From the NCBI GenBank assembly GCA_018660405.1, contig JABJKL010000181.1:1-7429 (forward strand): a stretch of 7,429 nt of DNA. Reading direction: 5' to 3'. How positions within the stretch are numbered: position 1 is the stretch's first letter; every line of letters begins with the position of its first letter. The stretch comes from Pseudomonadota bacterium. Its GTDB lineage: Bacteria > Pseudomonadota > Gammaproteobacteria > Arenicellales > Arenicellaceae. Position numbers and translations under genes: made by a program. Under the pieces are notes generated by a model. The model had not been told where the DNA came from and made no database searches. It saw only the letters and a program-made list of their open reading frames with translations. Of the stretch, positions 1 to 6,105 are shown piece by piece.

Positions 1-95
1 CGCATACTCCGTACAACGAAGCGGTCTATCTTAAAGCTCTGGAGCGGCGTGGATCTCCTCTTTTGAATTCACCCGAACTGACCAAAGTAGCTTGA
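1..95 (+). CDS. C-terminal fragment, possibly ketopantoate reductase-like (5' end outside window)
   Basis: An open frame enters from the left edge (codons in phase from base 3) and stops at TGA 93-95, leaving 30 residues. The readable start is HTPYNEAVYLKALERRG. The 'TPxNxxxxxLxKALE' pattern recalls the last helix of 2-dehydropantoate 2-reductase (ApbA/PanE) family proteins, where a G-x-x-TPxN motif lies near the C-terminus. That match is from memory and rests on very few residues, so the family is a guess. It is the only plus-strand gene end supported here, and it converges on the TPR gene that ends at 184. The open frame is real; the identity is uncertain. Confidence 0.35.
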   Translation, partial: HTPYNEAVYLKALERRGSPLLNSPELTKVA

Positions 96-143
96 CCGAA
101 TGACTCAGGGCGTGAAGCGGTCATTGGTAATCTTTCCTAAATA

Positions 144-176
144 GAAAAACTAGGACCTAACGAGACGCGATTAGTC
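144..176 (-). terminator. Possible rho-independent terminator of the TolB-like/TPR gene
   Basis: Read on the minus strand just after the TPR stop codon, an imperfect stem (arms 168-176 and 154-162, about 8 pairs with two single-base bulges, 5-nt loop) is followed three bases later by a run of five T (plus-strand A run at 145-149). The position between converging genes fits a terminator. The bulges make it weak. On the plus strand, 93-98 and 118-123 form TGACCG/CGGTCA but lack a T tract. Confidence 0.35.
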
Positions 177-183
177 GAATCAA

Positions 184-1896
184 CTAGTTTCCAATCTGGT
201 CACGTAGCGCTTGAAAACGTGGCTCTTCGAGCACGGAAATGCCGAAAGGATTTGCCTTTATTGCACCTAACGAAAGCAAATCAGGGTCATGATCATTTAC
301 GGCAATCTCGAGTCGGTCCAAAGCCTGATCATAATCTTCCAGTGCGATATACATTAGCGCCCAGGCTGCCGGACCGACCCGCATATCTTCCGCTCGAACT
401 TGGAGCGCCTGAGACAGTCGGTTAACCTCATCCTGACGCCCTATTTGCGCATAAGCCATTGCCAGTTGAGGATAACGAACTGTTGGAGTTTCCGCTCCGT
501 AAAGTCGCTCCGCATGTTGCAGCTCGGTCATAGCCTCAGACCGATTGCCGCGGGCACTTTCGACGAGCCCTATTTGTAACTGAAAATTACCGGAATCTGG
601 GGTCAGCGCCGAAACAATCCCGAAACTATTTGCAGCAGCAACATAGTCTCGAACATAAAAATAAGCTATCCCTAACTGATACATAGCACTAAGATTCTGC
701 GGATCTAATCTTTGCGCCTTCTGAGCAGTTGTTAGCGCCCCGCTAAAATCACCTCGGAAGCGTTTGTTTCGCGAATATTGAGACAGTACATTTGAATTAT
801 TCGGGCTCAATCGCAAAGCTTCTTCCAGCGATTGTTCGGCTTCGCCCCAACGCCAATGAGCTTGATGGACAAAAGCCAATGCAACATGCGCCAATCCTAA
901 TGCTGGGTCCAAAGCTAGCGCTTGTTCTGCATTTTCCACGGTGATCTGTTCAGATTCGGCTTGCTGATTCGGAAAATTTCCTGTGAGGCCCGAGGCATAA
1001 AACCCTGCCTTATAGGCGTAGGCGGCCGCGAAGTTAGGGTCCAAGCGGATCGCTTCGTCTAGATACTTCGTTACTGTCGAAACCGAACTTTCCGTTGAGC
1101 CCGGAACGCTAATTGCTCTAAGATACAGGGCATATGCCGCCGGAGAGTTTGTCGGTACGGCTTCAATACTCTGTTGCTCGGCAATCGAGAACTCGGCTCG
1201 CAATGCATTGGCGACATTCATTGCAATATCGGCCTGTATCGCAAACACATCGGCTAGATCTCGATTATAAGATTGAGACCAAAGGTGCGCATCAGTATCA
1301 GGATCTATCAGCTGCATCGTCACCAGCACACGTTCATTTGCGTAACGAACGCTCCCTTCCATAACGGCACCCACGTTCAACTCCTCAGCGATTTTGGGAA
1401 TAGATAAGTCGCTATCCGCATATCTAATCATCGACGTTCTTGAGATCACGTTCAACTGACTTAGCTTCGCCAGATGATTGAGAATTTCCTCATGAATGCC
1501 AGCGGCAAAATAAGCGTTATCAGGGTCAGGGCTGAGATTGTCCAACGGTAGGACAGCCACTGAGTTGGGTAAGCGTTCCTGTCGCGTATCTTCAACTACT
1601 GGTTCTTTGAGCTCTGATCGTGATCCCGACATCATTACTGAGACACCCAAACCCGCCATAAAAGCGATACCCACAATGATCGCAGTTTTCCAATTTACCC
1701 AGGCCACTGCCAATGTCACGGGTAAACCGCCGAGTAATAACCAGAATATGGTTTTCTGAAGTTCTAGCGAACACTCAAAGGTTGGGCACGTCGTATCAAC
1801 CACCTGCCAGAGCACCCACGCAACGGCAAGATACCCGACAGCTATGCGAAACATCTTGCGTTGGTAAAGCTCGTTGATGATAAACGAGTCAGTCAA
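184..1896 (-). CDS. Membrane-anchored TolB-like domain protein with TPR repeats
   Basis: This 570-aa protein has three parts. Residues 1-90 hold three hydrophobic segments (about 16-34, 50-67 and 71-89). They begin with the N-terminal signature F-I-x-E-L-x-x-R-x-x-F-R-x-A-x-x-Y-L-x-x-A-W seen in TPR/TolB-like proteins of Gram-negative bacteria. Residues about 112-232 form the TolB-like (FlgO-like) domain, with SVAVLPLDNLS, a G-S-V-R core at 181-184, and QLID...HLWSQSYNRDL...FAIQ. Residues about 250-540 are helical TPR repeats. Three segments would put the TolB and TPR parts in the periplasm, suggesting a scaffold; no enzymatic residues are seen. Segments 2 and 3 nearly touch, with the usual linker missing. 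The start is TTG: an in-frame stop lies two codons upstream, AGGGGG (1904-1909) sits 7 nt before it, and the conserved motif begins at residue 5. The next ATG (residue 15) would remove that motif. The physiological role is unknown. Confidence 0.88.
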   Translation of the reverse strand: MTDSFIINELYQRKMFRIAVGYLAVAWVLWQVVDTTCPTFECSLELQKTIFWLLLGGLPVTLAVAWVNWKTAIIVGIAFMAGLGVSVMMSGSRSELKEPVVEDTRQERLPNSVAVLPLDNLSPDPDNAYFAAGIHEEILNHLAKLSQLNVISRTSMIRYADSDLSIPKIAEELNVGAVMEGSVRYANERVLVTMQLIDPDTDAHLWSQSYNRDLADVFAIQADIAMNVANALRAEFSIAEQQSIEAVPTNSPAAYALYLRAISVPGSTESSVSTVTKYLDEAIRLDPNFAAAYAYKAGFYASGLTGNFPNQQAESEQITVENAEQALALDPALGLAHVALAFVHQAHWRWGEAEQSLEEALRLSPNNSNVLSQYSRNKRFRGDFSGALTTAQKAQRLDPQNLSAMYQLGIAYFYVRDYVAAANSFGIVSALTPDSGNFQLQIGLVESARGNRSEAMTELQHAERLYGAETPTVRYPQLAMAYAQIGRQDEVNRLSQALQVRAEDMRVGPAAWALMYIALEDYDQALDRLEIAVNDHDPDLLSLGAIKANPFGISVLEEPRFQALRDQIGN

Positions 1897-1914
1897 TGAT
1901 CATCCCCCTGAGAA

Positions 1915-1942
1915 TTCTTATTGAGGCCGATTCTACCTTCAA
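1915..1942 (-). promoter_or_regulatory. Possible promoter of the TolB-like/TPR gene
   Basis: On the minus strand TTGAAG (1937-1942) is followed after 16 nt by TAAGAA (1915-1920), giving sigma70-like -35 and -10 boxes with four of six matches each. It would start a leader of roughly 10-15 nt containing the AGGGGG ribosome site. Such matches are common by chance in AT-rich intergenic DNA. The 142-bp gap also holds the 3' part of repeat copy A (2014-2038). Confidence 0.28.
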
Positions 1943-2013
1943 ATGCCTCTAAATAGACATATTGGGGCTAAAGGTGTTGTTTTTGGCTAAACGAGCGACC
2001 GAGAAAAACGTTA

Positions 2014-2092
2014 GACTATCGAACACCGGCAGAACGATTTAACCAATGTGTTGCGTCGACCAGTTGAAATCGCAGCCCAAAGCAGACATTCG
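2014..2092 (-). repeat. 79-bp inverted repeat, copy A (3' end of dsbA-like gene and flank)
   Basis: Read on the minus strand, this segment matches 5985-6063 read on the plus strand at 70 of 79 positions with no gaps (aligned by eye). A 27-bp stretch running from the W/R codon into the 3' flank is identical. Copy A spans the final 17 codons of the dsbA-like gene (residues 214-230), its TAA, and 25 bp of 3' flank. Conservation continues past the stop codon, so the repeated unit is a DNA segment, not only a protein motif. Both copies contain CGA-T-TTnAACY and GGTTAAATCG, which can pair as a bulged stem around a SalI-type palindrome (GTCGAC). Outside the 79 bp I see no similarity. Confidence 0.9.
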
Positions 2093-2731
2093 AGCCTTAC
2101 GTTCTTTTTCGACCAGGAAGTCAACCACCGATAGCATAGCTTGGTAACTGGGCACCGAATCACTAGAACGAACTTTGTATTTTCCATCGACGATCATTGT
2201 TGGTGTTGATCGGGGCGAATACACGTTGAGCTTTGTGGCGTTGAGATTCTGACGCATATCCAACGCAAATCCGTTATCCATCGCCATAAACTCTTGCTTG
2301 CCCACACCAAATTCTGAATAAAAATCTGCTAAGTCTTCTAGTGATCGAAATTCGCGACCATCCTGCCAAATTGTATTCATAAGGTGCACGTGTGCTTCTT
2401 CTTCTATCCCCATGATTTCCGCTATCAGGTAAGCTTTGGCCAATAACTCCCAGGTTGGTCTACCAAATCCGACCGGTATTCTGTCCAATTTGATGTCTTC
2501 GGCTTGTCGGCCCTTCCAATCTTGCATAAATGGCTCGAAATCGTTGCAGGCAATACAGCCATAACTGAATATTTCAGTAACAATTATGGTGTCTGATATT
2601 CTAGCGGGGTCTACCTGTTTCAATTCAAGATAGTGAATACCTTCCTGGTACAGCTCTGCTGTTCCCGTTTGGGCAAATCCCATACTGCCCCAACTCAGCA
2701 ATATCGCTCCGACCATCGTAAATGTTTTCAC
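2039..2731 (-). CDS. Secreted DsbA-like thiol:disulfide oxidoreductase
   Basis: The 230-aa protein has a signal peptide (residues 1-20, likely cleaved after GFA) and a thioredoxin/DsbA fold. The active site is C59-I-A-C62 in IFSYGCIACNDFEPF, corresponding to C-P-H-C in DsbA. The helical insert covers about 90-165, the cis-proline is P177 in STPTMIVDG, and a final helix spans about 193-212. DsbA proteins introduce disulfides into exported proteins; C-I-A-C should have a different redox potential, so oxidase versus isomerase or reductase activity is open. No DsbB partner is in view. The GTG start has AAGGAG (2740-2745) 8 nt upstream, and the signal peptide begins there. Residues 214-230, ending GCDFNWSTQHIG with an extra C220, extend past the usual DsbA end and lie within repeat copy A, so this tail may have been acquired or shared by duplication. 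The gene lies downstream of the molybdoenzyme genes, but a 348-bp gap with its own signals argues against one tight operon. Confidence 0.88.
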   Translation of the reverse strand: MKTFTMVGAILLSWGSMGFAQTGTAELYQEGIHYLELKQVDPARISDTIIVTEIFSYGCIACNDFEPFMQDWKGRQAEDIKLDRIPVGFGRPTWELLAKAYLIAEIMGIEEEAHVHLMNTIWQDGREFRSLEDLADFYSEFGVGKQEFMAMDNGFALDMRQNLNATKLNVYSPRSTPTMIVDGKYKVRSSDSVPSYQAMLSVVDFLVEKERKARMSALGCDFNWSTQHIG

Positions 2732-2768
2732 TCAATTGTCTCCTTGTTGCTCGTGTTCTCAAACACTT

Positions 2769-2798
2769 GTTATTGCCCGTTCTCGCGGTTCCAGTAAA
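2769..2798 (-). promoter_or_regulatory. Weak candidate promoter of the dsbA-like gene
   Basis: On the minus strand TTTACT (2793-2798) and AATAAC (2769-2774) are 18 nt apart, each matching four of six sigma70 positions, and would give a leader of about 30 nt. Just upstream lie overlapping dyads: CCAC-ac-GTGG (2806-2815) and GTGGC-tt-GCCAC (2812-2823), which could bind a regulator. This is a sequence match only. Confidence 0.25.
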
Positions 2799-2858
2799 GG
2801 TAGCACCACACGTGGCTTGCCACAATAGAATAGATTGCGAGATCAAACCGATAGATTC

Positions 2859-2893
2859 GTGAGGTCAACCCTCTTATAAAACCTCGACCTCAC
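2859..2893. promoter_or_regulatory. Perfect 8-bp inverted repeat, possible operator
   Basis: GTGAGGTC (2859-2866) and GACCTCAC (2886-2893) are exact reverse complements separated by 19 bp. The spacer is AT-rich (TTATAAAA) and contains a TTGACC box on the minus strand overlapping one arm. Half-site centres are 27 bp apart. This could be a two-site operator for the dsbA-like gene or a structured RNA stem after the 38-codon ORF. No T tract follows, so it is not a typical terminator. The rest of 2732-2949 shows nothing else I can support. Confidence 0.3.
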
Positions 2894-2949
2894 TAGTAGA
2901 GTTCAAATAGGTAGCATGCTTATGCGCCCGTTGGTCTTTGGGATTGGTG

Positions 2950-3066
2950 CTACTCACAACCGTCGATGCTACAAGCTTCGGCTATACTGCCAACCTTAGA
3001 ATCTTCGATAACTTCATTACGGTCGTATAGAAGGTTAAATGTCTCAGTCGCAATAGCCACCTCCAT
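2950..3066 (-). CDS. Possible 38-aa acidic peptide ending in a two-Cys motif
   Basis: An ATG lies 13 nt after the molybdopterin-subunit stop on the same strand and opens 38 codons ending at TAG (2950-2952). The peptide is acidic (seven Glu, three Asp, two basic residues), has a hydrophobic N-terminus (MEVAIATETFNLLY) and ends SIAEACSIDGCE, with cysteines at 32 and 37. I recognise no family. The cysteine-bearing tail recalls short precursors of ribosomally made modified peptides, such as the I-D-G-x-C tail of mycofactocin precursor, but no maturase is visible. There is no good ribosome site before the ATG; a strong GGAGG (3058-3062) lies just inside the ORF and would better serve an in-frame ATT or an unrelated start. 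Position and strand favour a third ORF of the molybdoenzyme operon; short length and absent ribosome site argue against it. Confidence 0.35.
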   Translation of the reverse strand: MEVAIATETFNLLYDRNEVIEDSKVGSIAEACSIDGCE

Positions 3067-3079
3067 TTATCAACCGAAT

Positions 3080-5329
3080 CTAAATCGTATAGCCAGACTT
3101 TCGAATTGGCAAACCCCTTATTCGGTCACCTGTTACAGTGTAAATAGCATTACATACTGCCGCAGCTAACGGTGGAAATGCCGGCTCACCCAATCCAGTT
3201 GGTGAATACCCACTATCTACAAAGTGGACGTCTATTTCAGGTCGAGAACCAATTCTTAACAGAGGATATTGATCAAAATTTGATTGTTCTGTTCGACCGT
3301 TTGTCATTGTGATCTCCAACCCCATCATTGTGCTAAGTGCATCGATCACCGCACCGTGACACAGGCTTTCAGCGCCGCTTAAATTTATTATCTGCCCAAC
3401 ATCTGCTACCACCCAAACTTTGTGAACGGTAATCTTTTTATTTCGATCCACGCTAACATCGGCGACTTCCGCAACATGTCCGGCATGGCAAAAGTAAAAT
3501 GATAAACCCAATGCACGACCCGCAGGCTGCTCTGCCCCCCAACCAGCACGTTCGGCCGCGATTTTGATAACATTTACCGCACGCCCGGTATTCAAAGAAT
3601 AGTCTTCGCCTTCTCTGAACCATTTCGGCTCGCCCATCGACGCGATCAAAAACTCCGCATGATCCCGCTTAGCCGCCACAGACAACTCATGCATAAAACT
3701 TTGCTCTACAAAAGCGTACGAATTTGAACTTGGTGCTCTCCAGGGACCTGTAGGCGTTTTTGACGGTAACAGTGTTAGGGTATGCTTATAATGTTGCAGT
3801 ATTTCCCGTGGGAAGTCGATCGGCCGAAGGCCCGCGGCAACATTCGGTTCTTTACCGTCTGCAGAAACGGCAATCGAATGACTATTCCAGGCATTCAACT
3901 TGCCATTTTCATCAACACTGGCCTGCATATTATAAAATCCGCCAGGGCGGAAAAAATCAAATGCCATATCGTCTTCACGCGACCATTGAAGTTTCACCGG
4001 CGCATCTACTCGCTGAGCAATCAGAGCTGCTTCACGGATATAATCGTTATTGAGCCGCCGCCCAAAGCCACCGCCCCCCCTCAACTGGTGAGCGATGACA
4101 TTCTCTTTAGGTATGTCCAATAGGTCGGCTACCGAGCCCCTTACGAACAATTGGGCTTGTGACGTACTCCATACTTCCATTATATTTTCTTGCCAATGGG
4201 CAACGCAGCTTTGTGGCTCTAGTTGCGCATGAGAAACGAAACTGAAATTATATTGGCTGGAAACCTTGGTTGTTGCATCGTTTATTACCTGAGAAGCGTC
4301 ACCCTGCTCTGCCAATACTGTAGAGCCTTCCTGACCTCTCAATTCTGCGGCAGATGCGACATGATCGCTCCACGAATCACTGGATGCTTCACTGGTATCC
4401 CATTCGATCTTCAAGCTTTCACGAGCCTTGAAACTTTGCCAGGTCGATTCCGCAACGATAGCAACACCGGGGGTAATGGACACACCCGTAGGATCAAACC
4501 TGGGAACACCAGCGGTACCCTCAAGTACAAATGCTGTAACCACACCCGGTAAGGCCTTAATTTCATCAAGATTCGCTTTTACTACTCGCCCACCAATTGT
4601 CCGGCACTTGGTGTAACTGGCGTACAACATATTTGGTAATTGTAAATCTATACCAAATATAGGTTTACCGGTAACCAAGGCCATATTGTCAGTGCCCGTA
4701 ATTCGAGTACCGAGCAAGCGATACTCTTCTGGATTTTTAAATGTGAGTGAATCAACCGCTGGTGGATTCAATTCGCTTGCTAACAGCGCCACCGCTCCAT
4801 AGCTGGTTTGTCGATTTGACGAAGCATGCATAAGCTTTGACTGATCTGTCGTTACTTCACTGGAAGGCACATTCCATTCACCGGCAGCAGCTTCTATCAA
4901 CATAGCCCGCACTCCCGCACCAGCCTTTCTTAATTCATCCCAACGAAGGGGTACCGACCTGGAGCCACCAGCCCTTTGGCGACCATACTCGTCTGCAATT
5001 GGAGAATTTTCAATAACCACATCCTCCCAATTCGCATCCAATTCCTCTGCCACAATCATAGGCAGTGCAGTTTTTATACCCTGCCCTACTTCAGGGTTAG
5101 GCGAATAGATTCGAATCACTCCGTCACGGTTTATTTGAACATAAAGATTAAATTCGCTCCCTTCTGAAGCTGCAGCCACCGACTTACTAAAAGGTACCGA
5201 AACGAAAGCCAGTGCCAATCCGGCACCCACGCCACTTAACTTGATGAACTCTCGACGACTTAATTGGTTAATCCGACCTGATTCGATGGCTTCCAGTGGA
5301 TCATTATAGCCATTTTGCAAATTGTTCAC
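3080..5329 (-). CDS. Molybdopterin-binding subunit of a periplasmic xanthine dehydrogenase-family oxidoreductase (IorB-type)
   Basis: This 749-aa large subunit should carry the molybdenum cofactor and hydroxylate an N-heterocycle or oxidise an aldehyde, passing electrons to the [2Fe-2S] subunit. A twin-arginine signal (S24-R-R-E-F-I-K30, hydrophobic stretch to about A54) predicts folded export to the periplasm. Family landmarks are the N-terminal EVGQGIKTALPMIVAEEL block (80-97), HAQLEPQSC (367-375), Q391, the glycine motif GGGGFGRR (418-425), GPWRAP (528-533) and GLGEPAFPPLAAAV (712-725) with catalytic Glu715. The length and order match isoquinoline 1-oxidoreductase beta subunits and membrane-linked aldehyde dehydrogenases, not FAD-containing xanthine dehydrogenase. 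The GTG start (5327-5329) overlaps the upstream TGA as GTGA, with AAGGAG (5337-5342) 7 nt before it; longer readings would run through the upstream gene. Substrate cannot be told from sequence. Confidence 0.92.
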   Translation of the reverse strand: MNNLQNGYNDPLEAIESGRINQLSRREFIKLSGVGAGLALAFVSVPFSKSVAAASEGSEFNLYVQINRDGVIRIYSPNPEVGQGIKTALPMIVAEELDANWEDVVIENSPIADEYGRQRAGGSRSVPLRWDELRKAGAGVRAMLIEAAAGEWNVPSSEVTTDQSKLMHASSNRQTSYGAVALLASELNPPAVDSLTFKNPEEYRLLGTRITGTDNMALVTGKPIFGIDLQLPNMLYASYTKCRTIGGRVVKANLDEIKALPGVVTAFVLEGTAGVPRFDPTGVSITPGVAIVAESTWQSFKARESLKIEWDTSEASSDSWSDHVASAAELRGQEGSTVLAEQGDASQVINDATTKVSSQYNFSFVSHAQLEPQSCVAHWQENIMEVWSTSQAQLFVRGSVADLLDIPKENVIAHQLRGGGGFGRRLNNDYIREAALIAQRVDAPVKLQWSREDDMAFDFFRPGGFYNMQASVDENGKLNAWNSHSIAVSADGKEPNVAAGLRPIDFPREILQHYKHTLTLLPSKTPTGPWRAPSSNSYAFVEQSFMHELSVAAKRDHAEFLIASMGEPKWFREGEDYSLNTGRAVNVIKIAAERAGWGAEQPAGRALGLSFYFCHAGHVAEVADVSVDRNKKITVHKVWVVADVGQIINLSGAESLCHGAVIDALSTMMGLEITMTNGRTEQSNFDQYPLLRIGSRPEIDVHFVDSGYSPTGLGEPAFPPLAAAVCNAIYTVTGDRIRGLPIRKSGYTI

Positions 5330-5805
5330 GCTGTATCTCCTTGATCCAGTTTTCCAGCAGCGGTATGAATTGCCTCGACGATGCGCGTGTACGTTCCGCA
5401 ACGACAAATATTGCCAGCCATAGCAGCATTTATATCGTCATCGTCTGGTTTTGTGTTAGCCGATAAAAGAGCGGCAGCACTCATGATTTGTCCGGCCTGA
5501 CAGTATCCGCATTGTGGCACGTCATGCTCTATCCATGCTTCTTGCAGAGCGTGGAGCGTACCGTCTTCGTTAGCAACACCTTCAATGGTTGTAATATCCT
5601 GGCCTTCCAGGTTTCCAACCTTCACCTGACATGCACGAACAGGAACGCCATTAAGATGCACCGTACAAGCACCGCATTGAGCTATACCACAACCGTACTT
5701 GGTTCCTACCAAGCCAAGGGTATCTCTTAATGCCCAAAGTAAAGGCGTTTCTGGATCTATGTCACCGAGCGACTGAGTCGAGCCATTGACGGATAAACTA
5801 ATCAT
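5326..5805 (-). CDS. Small [2Fe-2S] subunit of the same molybdoenzyme (IorA-type)
   Basis: The 159-aa protein has the two domains of the small subunit of molybdenum hydroxylases. The N-terminal plant-ferredoxin-like domain (about 1-75) has C39, C44, C47 and C59 in GCGIAQCGACTVH...ACQ. The C-terminal four-helix domain (about 80-150) binds the second cluster through C99, C102, C134 and C136 (QCGYCQAGQ and GNICRCGTYTRI). All eight cysteines are present. It relays electrons from the molybdenum centre; in two-subunit enzymes of this type the acceptor is often a cytochrome c, and none is in view. It has no signal peptide and would be exported with the Tat-bearing partner. ATG at 5803-5805 is preferred because AGGTG (5812-5816) is 6 nt upstream; an in-frame GTG at 5814 has no good site. 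Its stop overlaps the next start by 4 bp (GTGA), so translation is likely coupled. Confidence 0.93.
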   Translation of the reverse strand: MISLSVNGSTQSLGDIDPETPLLWALRDTLGLVGTKYGCGIAQCGACTVHLNGVPVRACQVKVGNLEGQDITTIEGVANEDGTLHALQEAWIEHDVPQCGYCQAGQIMSAAALLSANTKPDDDDINAAMAGNICRCGTYTRIVEAIHTAAGKLDQGDTA

Positions 5806-5823
5806 GTAAAGCACCTAACGCCA

Positions 5824-5851
5824 TATATAGAAAGTGAGGATTAGTATGCAA
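5824..5851 (-). promoter_or_regulatory. Possible promoter of the molybdoenzyme operon
   Basis: On the minus strand TTGCAT (5846-5851) and TATATA (5824-5829) are 16 nt apart, predicting transcription from about 5817 and a leader of roughly a dozen bases holding the AGGTG site. The -10 box is good and the -35 box poor, so an activator may be needed. Confidence 0.35.
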
Positions 5852-5920
5852 CAAATTTTTGCGACAGAATAGTTCTAAAAATGAGCCATAATTAGCACAA
5901 CATTGATTATCTGAGTGATG

Positions 5921-5953
5921 GGGTATTACCCAGCATGTGAAAACATGGTTTCA
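5921..5953. promoter_or_regulatory. Two small dyads upstream of the molybdoenzyme promoter
   Basis: GGGTA-t-TACCC (5921-5931) is a perfect 11-bp odd palindrome. Seven bases on, TGAAAAC-atg-GTTTCA (5938-5953) is a 6-bp dyad with one extra A. Both lie about 70-105 bp upstream of the proposed -35 box, where an activator could bind. Apart from these, the promoter and repeat copy B, the 300-bp gap 5806-6105 shows no gene. Confidence 0.25.
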
Positions 5954-5984
5954 TGTATGAAGGCTGCTAGACTCGATTGTTAGA

Positions 5985-6063
5985 GGAACGTCGGCTTTCG
6001 GCTGCGATTTTAACCGGTCGACGCAACACATTGGTTAAATCGGTCTGCCGGTGTTTGAAAGTC
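5985..6063 (+). repeat. 79-bp inverted repeat, copy B (gene-less copy of the dsbA-like 3' end)
   Basis: This is the plus-strand partner of 2014-2092, with nine mismatches in 79 positions. In frame it encodes GTSAFGCDFNRSTQHIG followed by TAA at 6036-6038, closely matching the DsbA-like C-terminus. The frame is open upstream only to a stop at 5958-5960, giving 26 codons without a convincing start, and those upstream codons do not resemble DsbA. It is either the relic of a lost gene or an independent insertion of the repeat. It points at the trpA 3' end, ending 42 bp before it. TGCGA (6003-6007) and TCGCA (6062-6066) could close an outer stem around the bulged inner stem. Confidence 0.9.
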
Positions 6064-6105
6064 GCACTACACGACCCTAATCCTTAACGGTAAGTATGGT
6101 GATTA

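Noticed and set aside
93..125. Plus-strand hairpin TGACCG/CGGTCA as a terminator of the left-edge gene
   Set aside because: Two alternative stems exist, but the loop is long and no T run follows, so it is not a convincing intrinsic terminator.
2625..2846. 73-codon minus-strand ORF overlapping the dsbA start
   Set aside because: It overlaps the DsbA signal peptide in another frame and shows no family features or ribosome site.
5330..5407. N-terminal extension of the molybdopterin subunit to 5407
   Set aside because: The extra 26 residues are read out of frame through the [2Fe-2S] gene and would push the Tat signal inward. The GTG at 5329, with AAGGAG and a GTGA overlap, is much better.
5806..5814. 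GTG start at 5814 for the [2Fe-2S] subunit
   Set aside because: It has no convincing ribosome site, while ATG 5805 has AGGTG at 6 nt and starts at the first beta strand.
5985..6066. Repeat copy B as an integron attC site
   Set aside because: GTTAAAT fits the GTTRRRY core, but no matching RYYYAAC partner with L-box spacing is present, and the unit includes coding sequence. The attC architecture is not met.
6002..6066. tRNA-like or other structured RNA gene at repeat copy B
   Set aside because: The stems are short and bulged, there is no T-arm consensus or cloverleaf, and copy A lies within a coding region.
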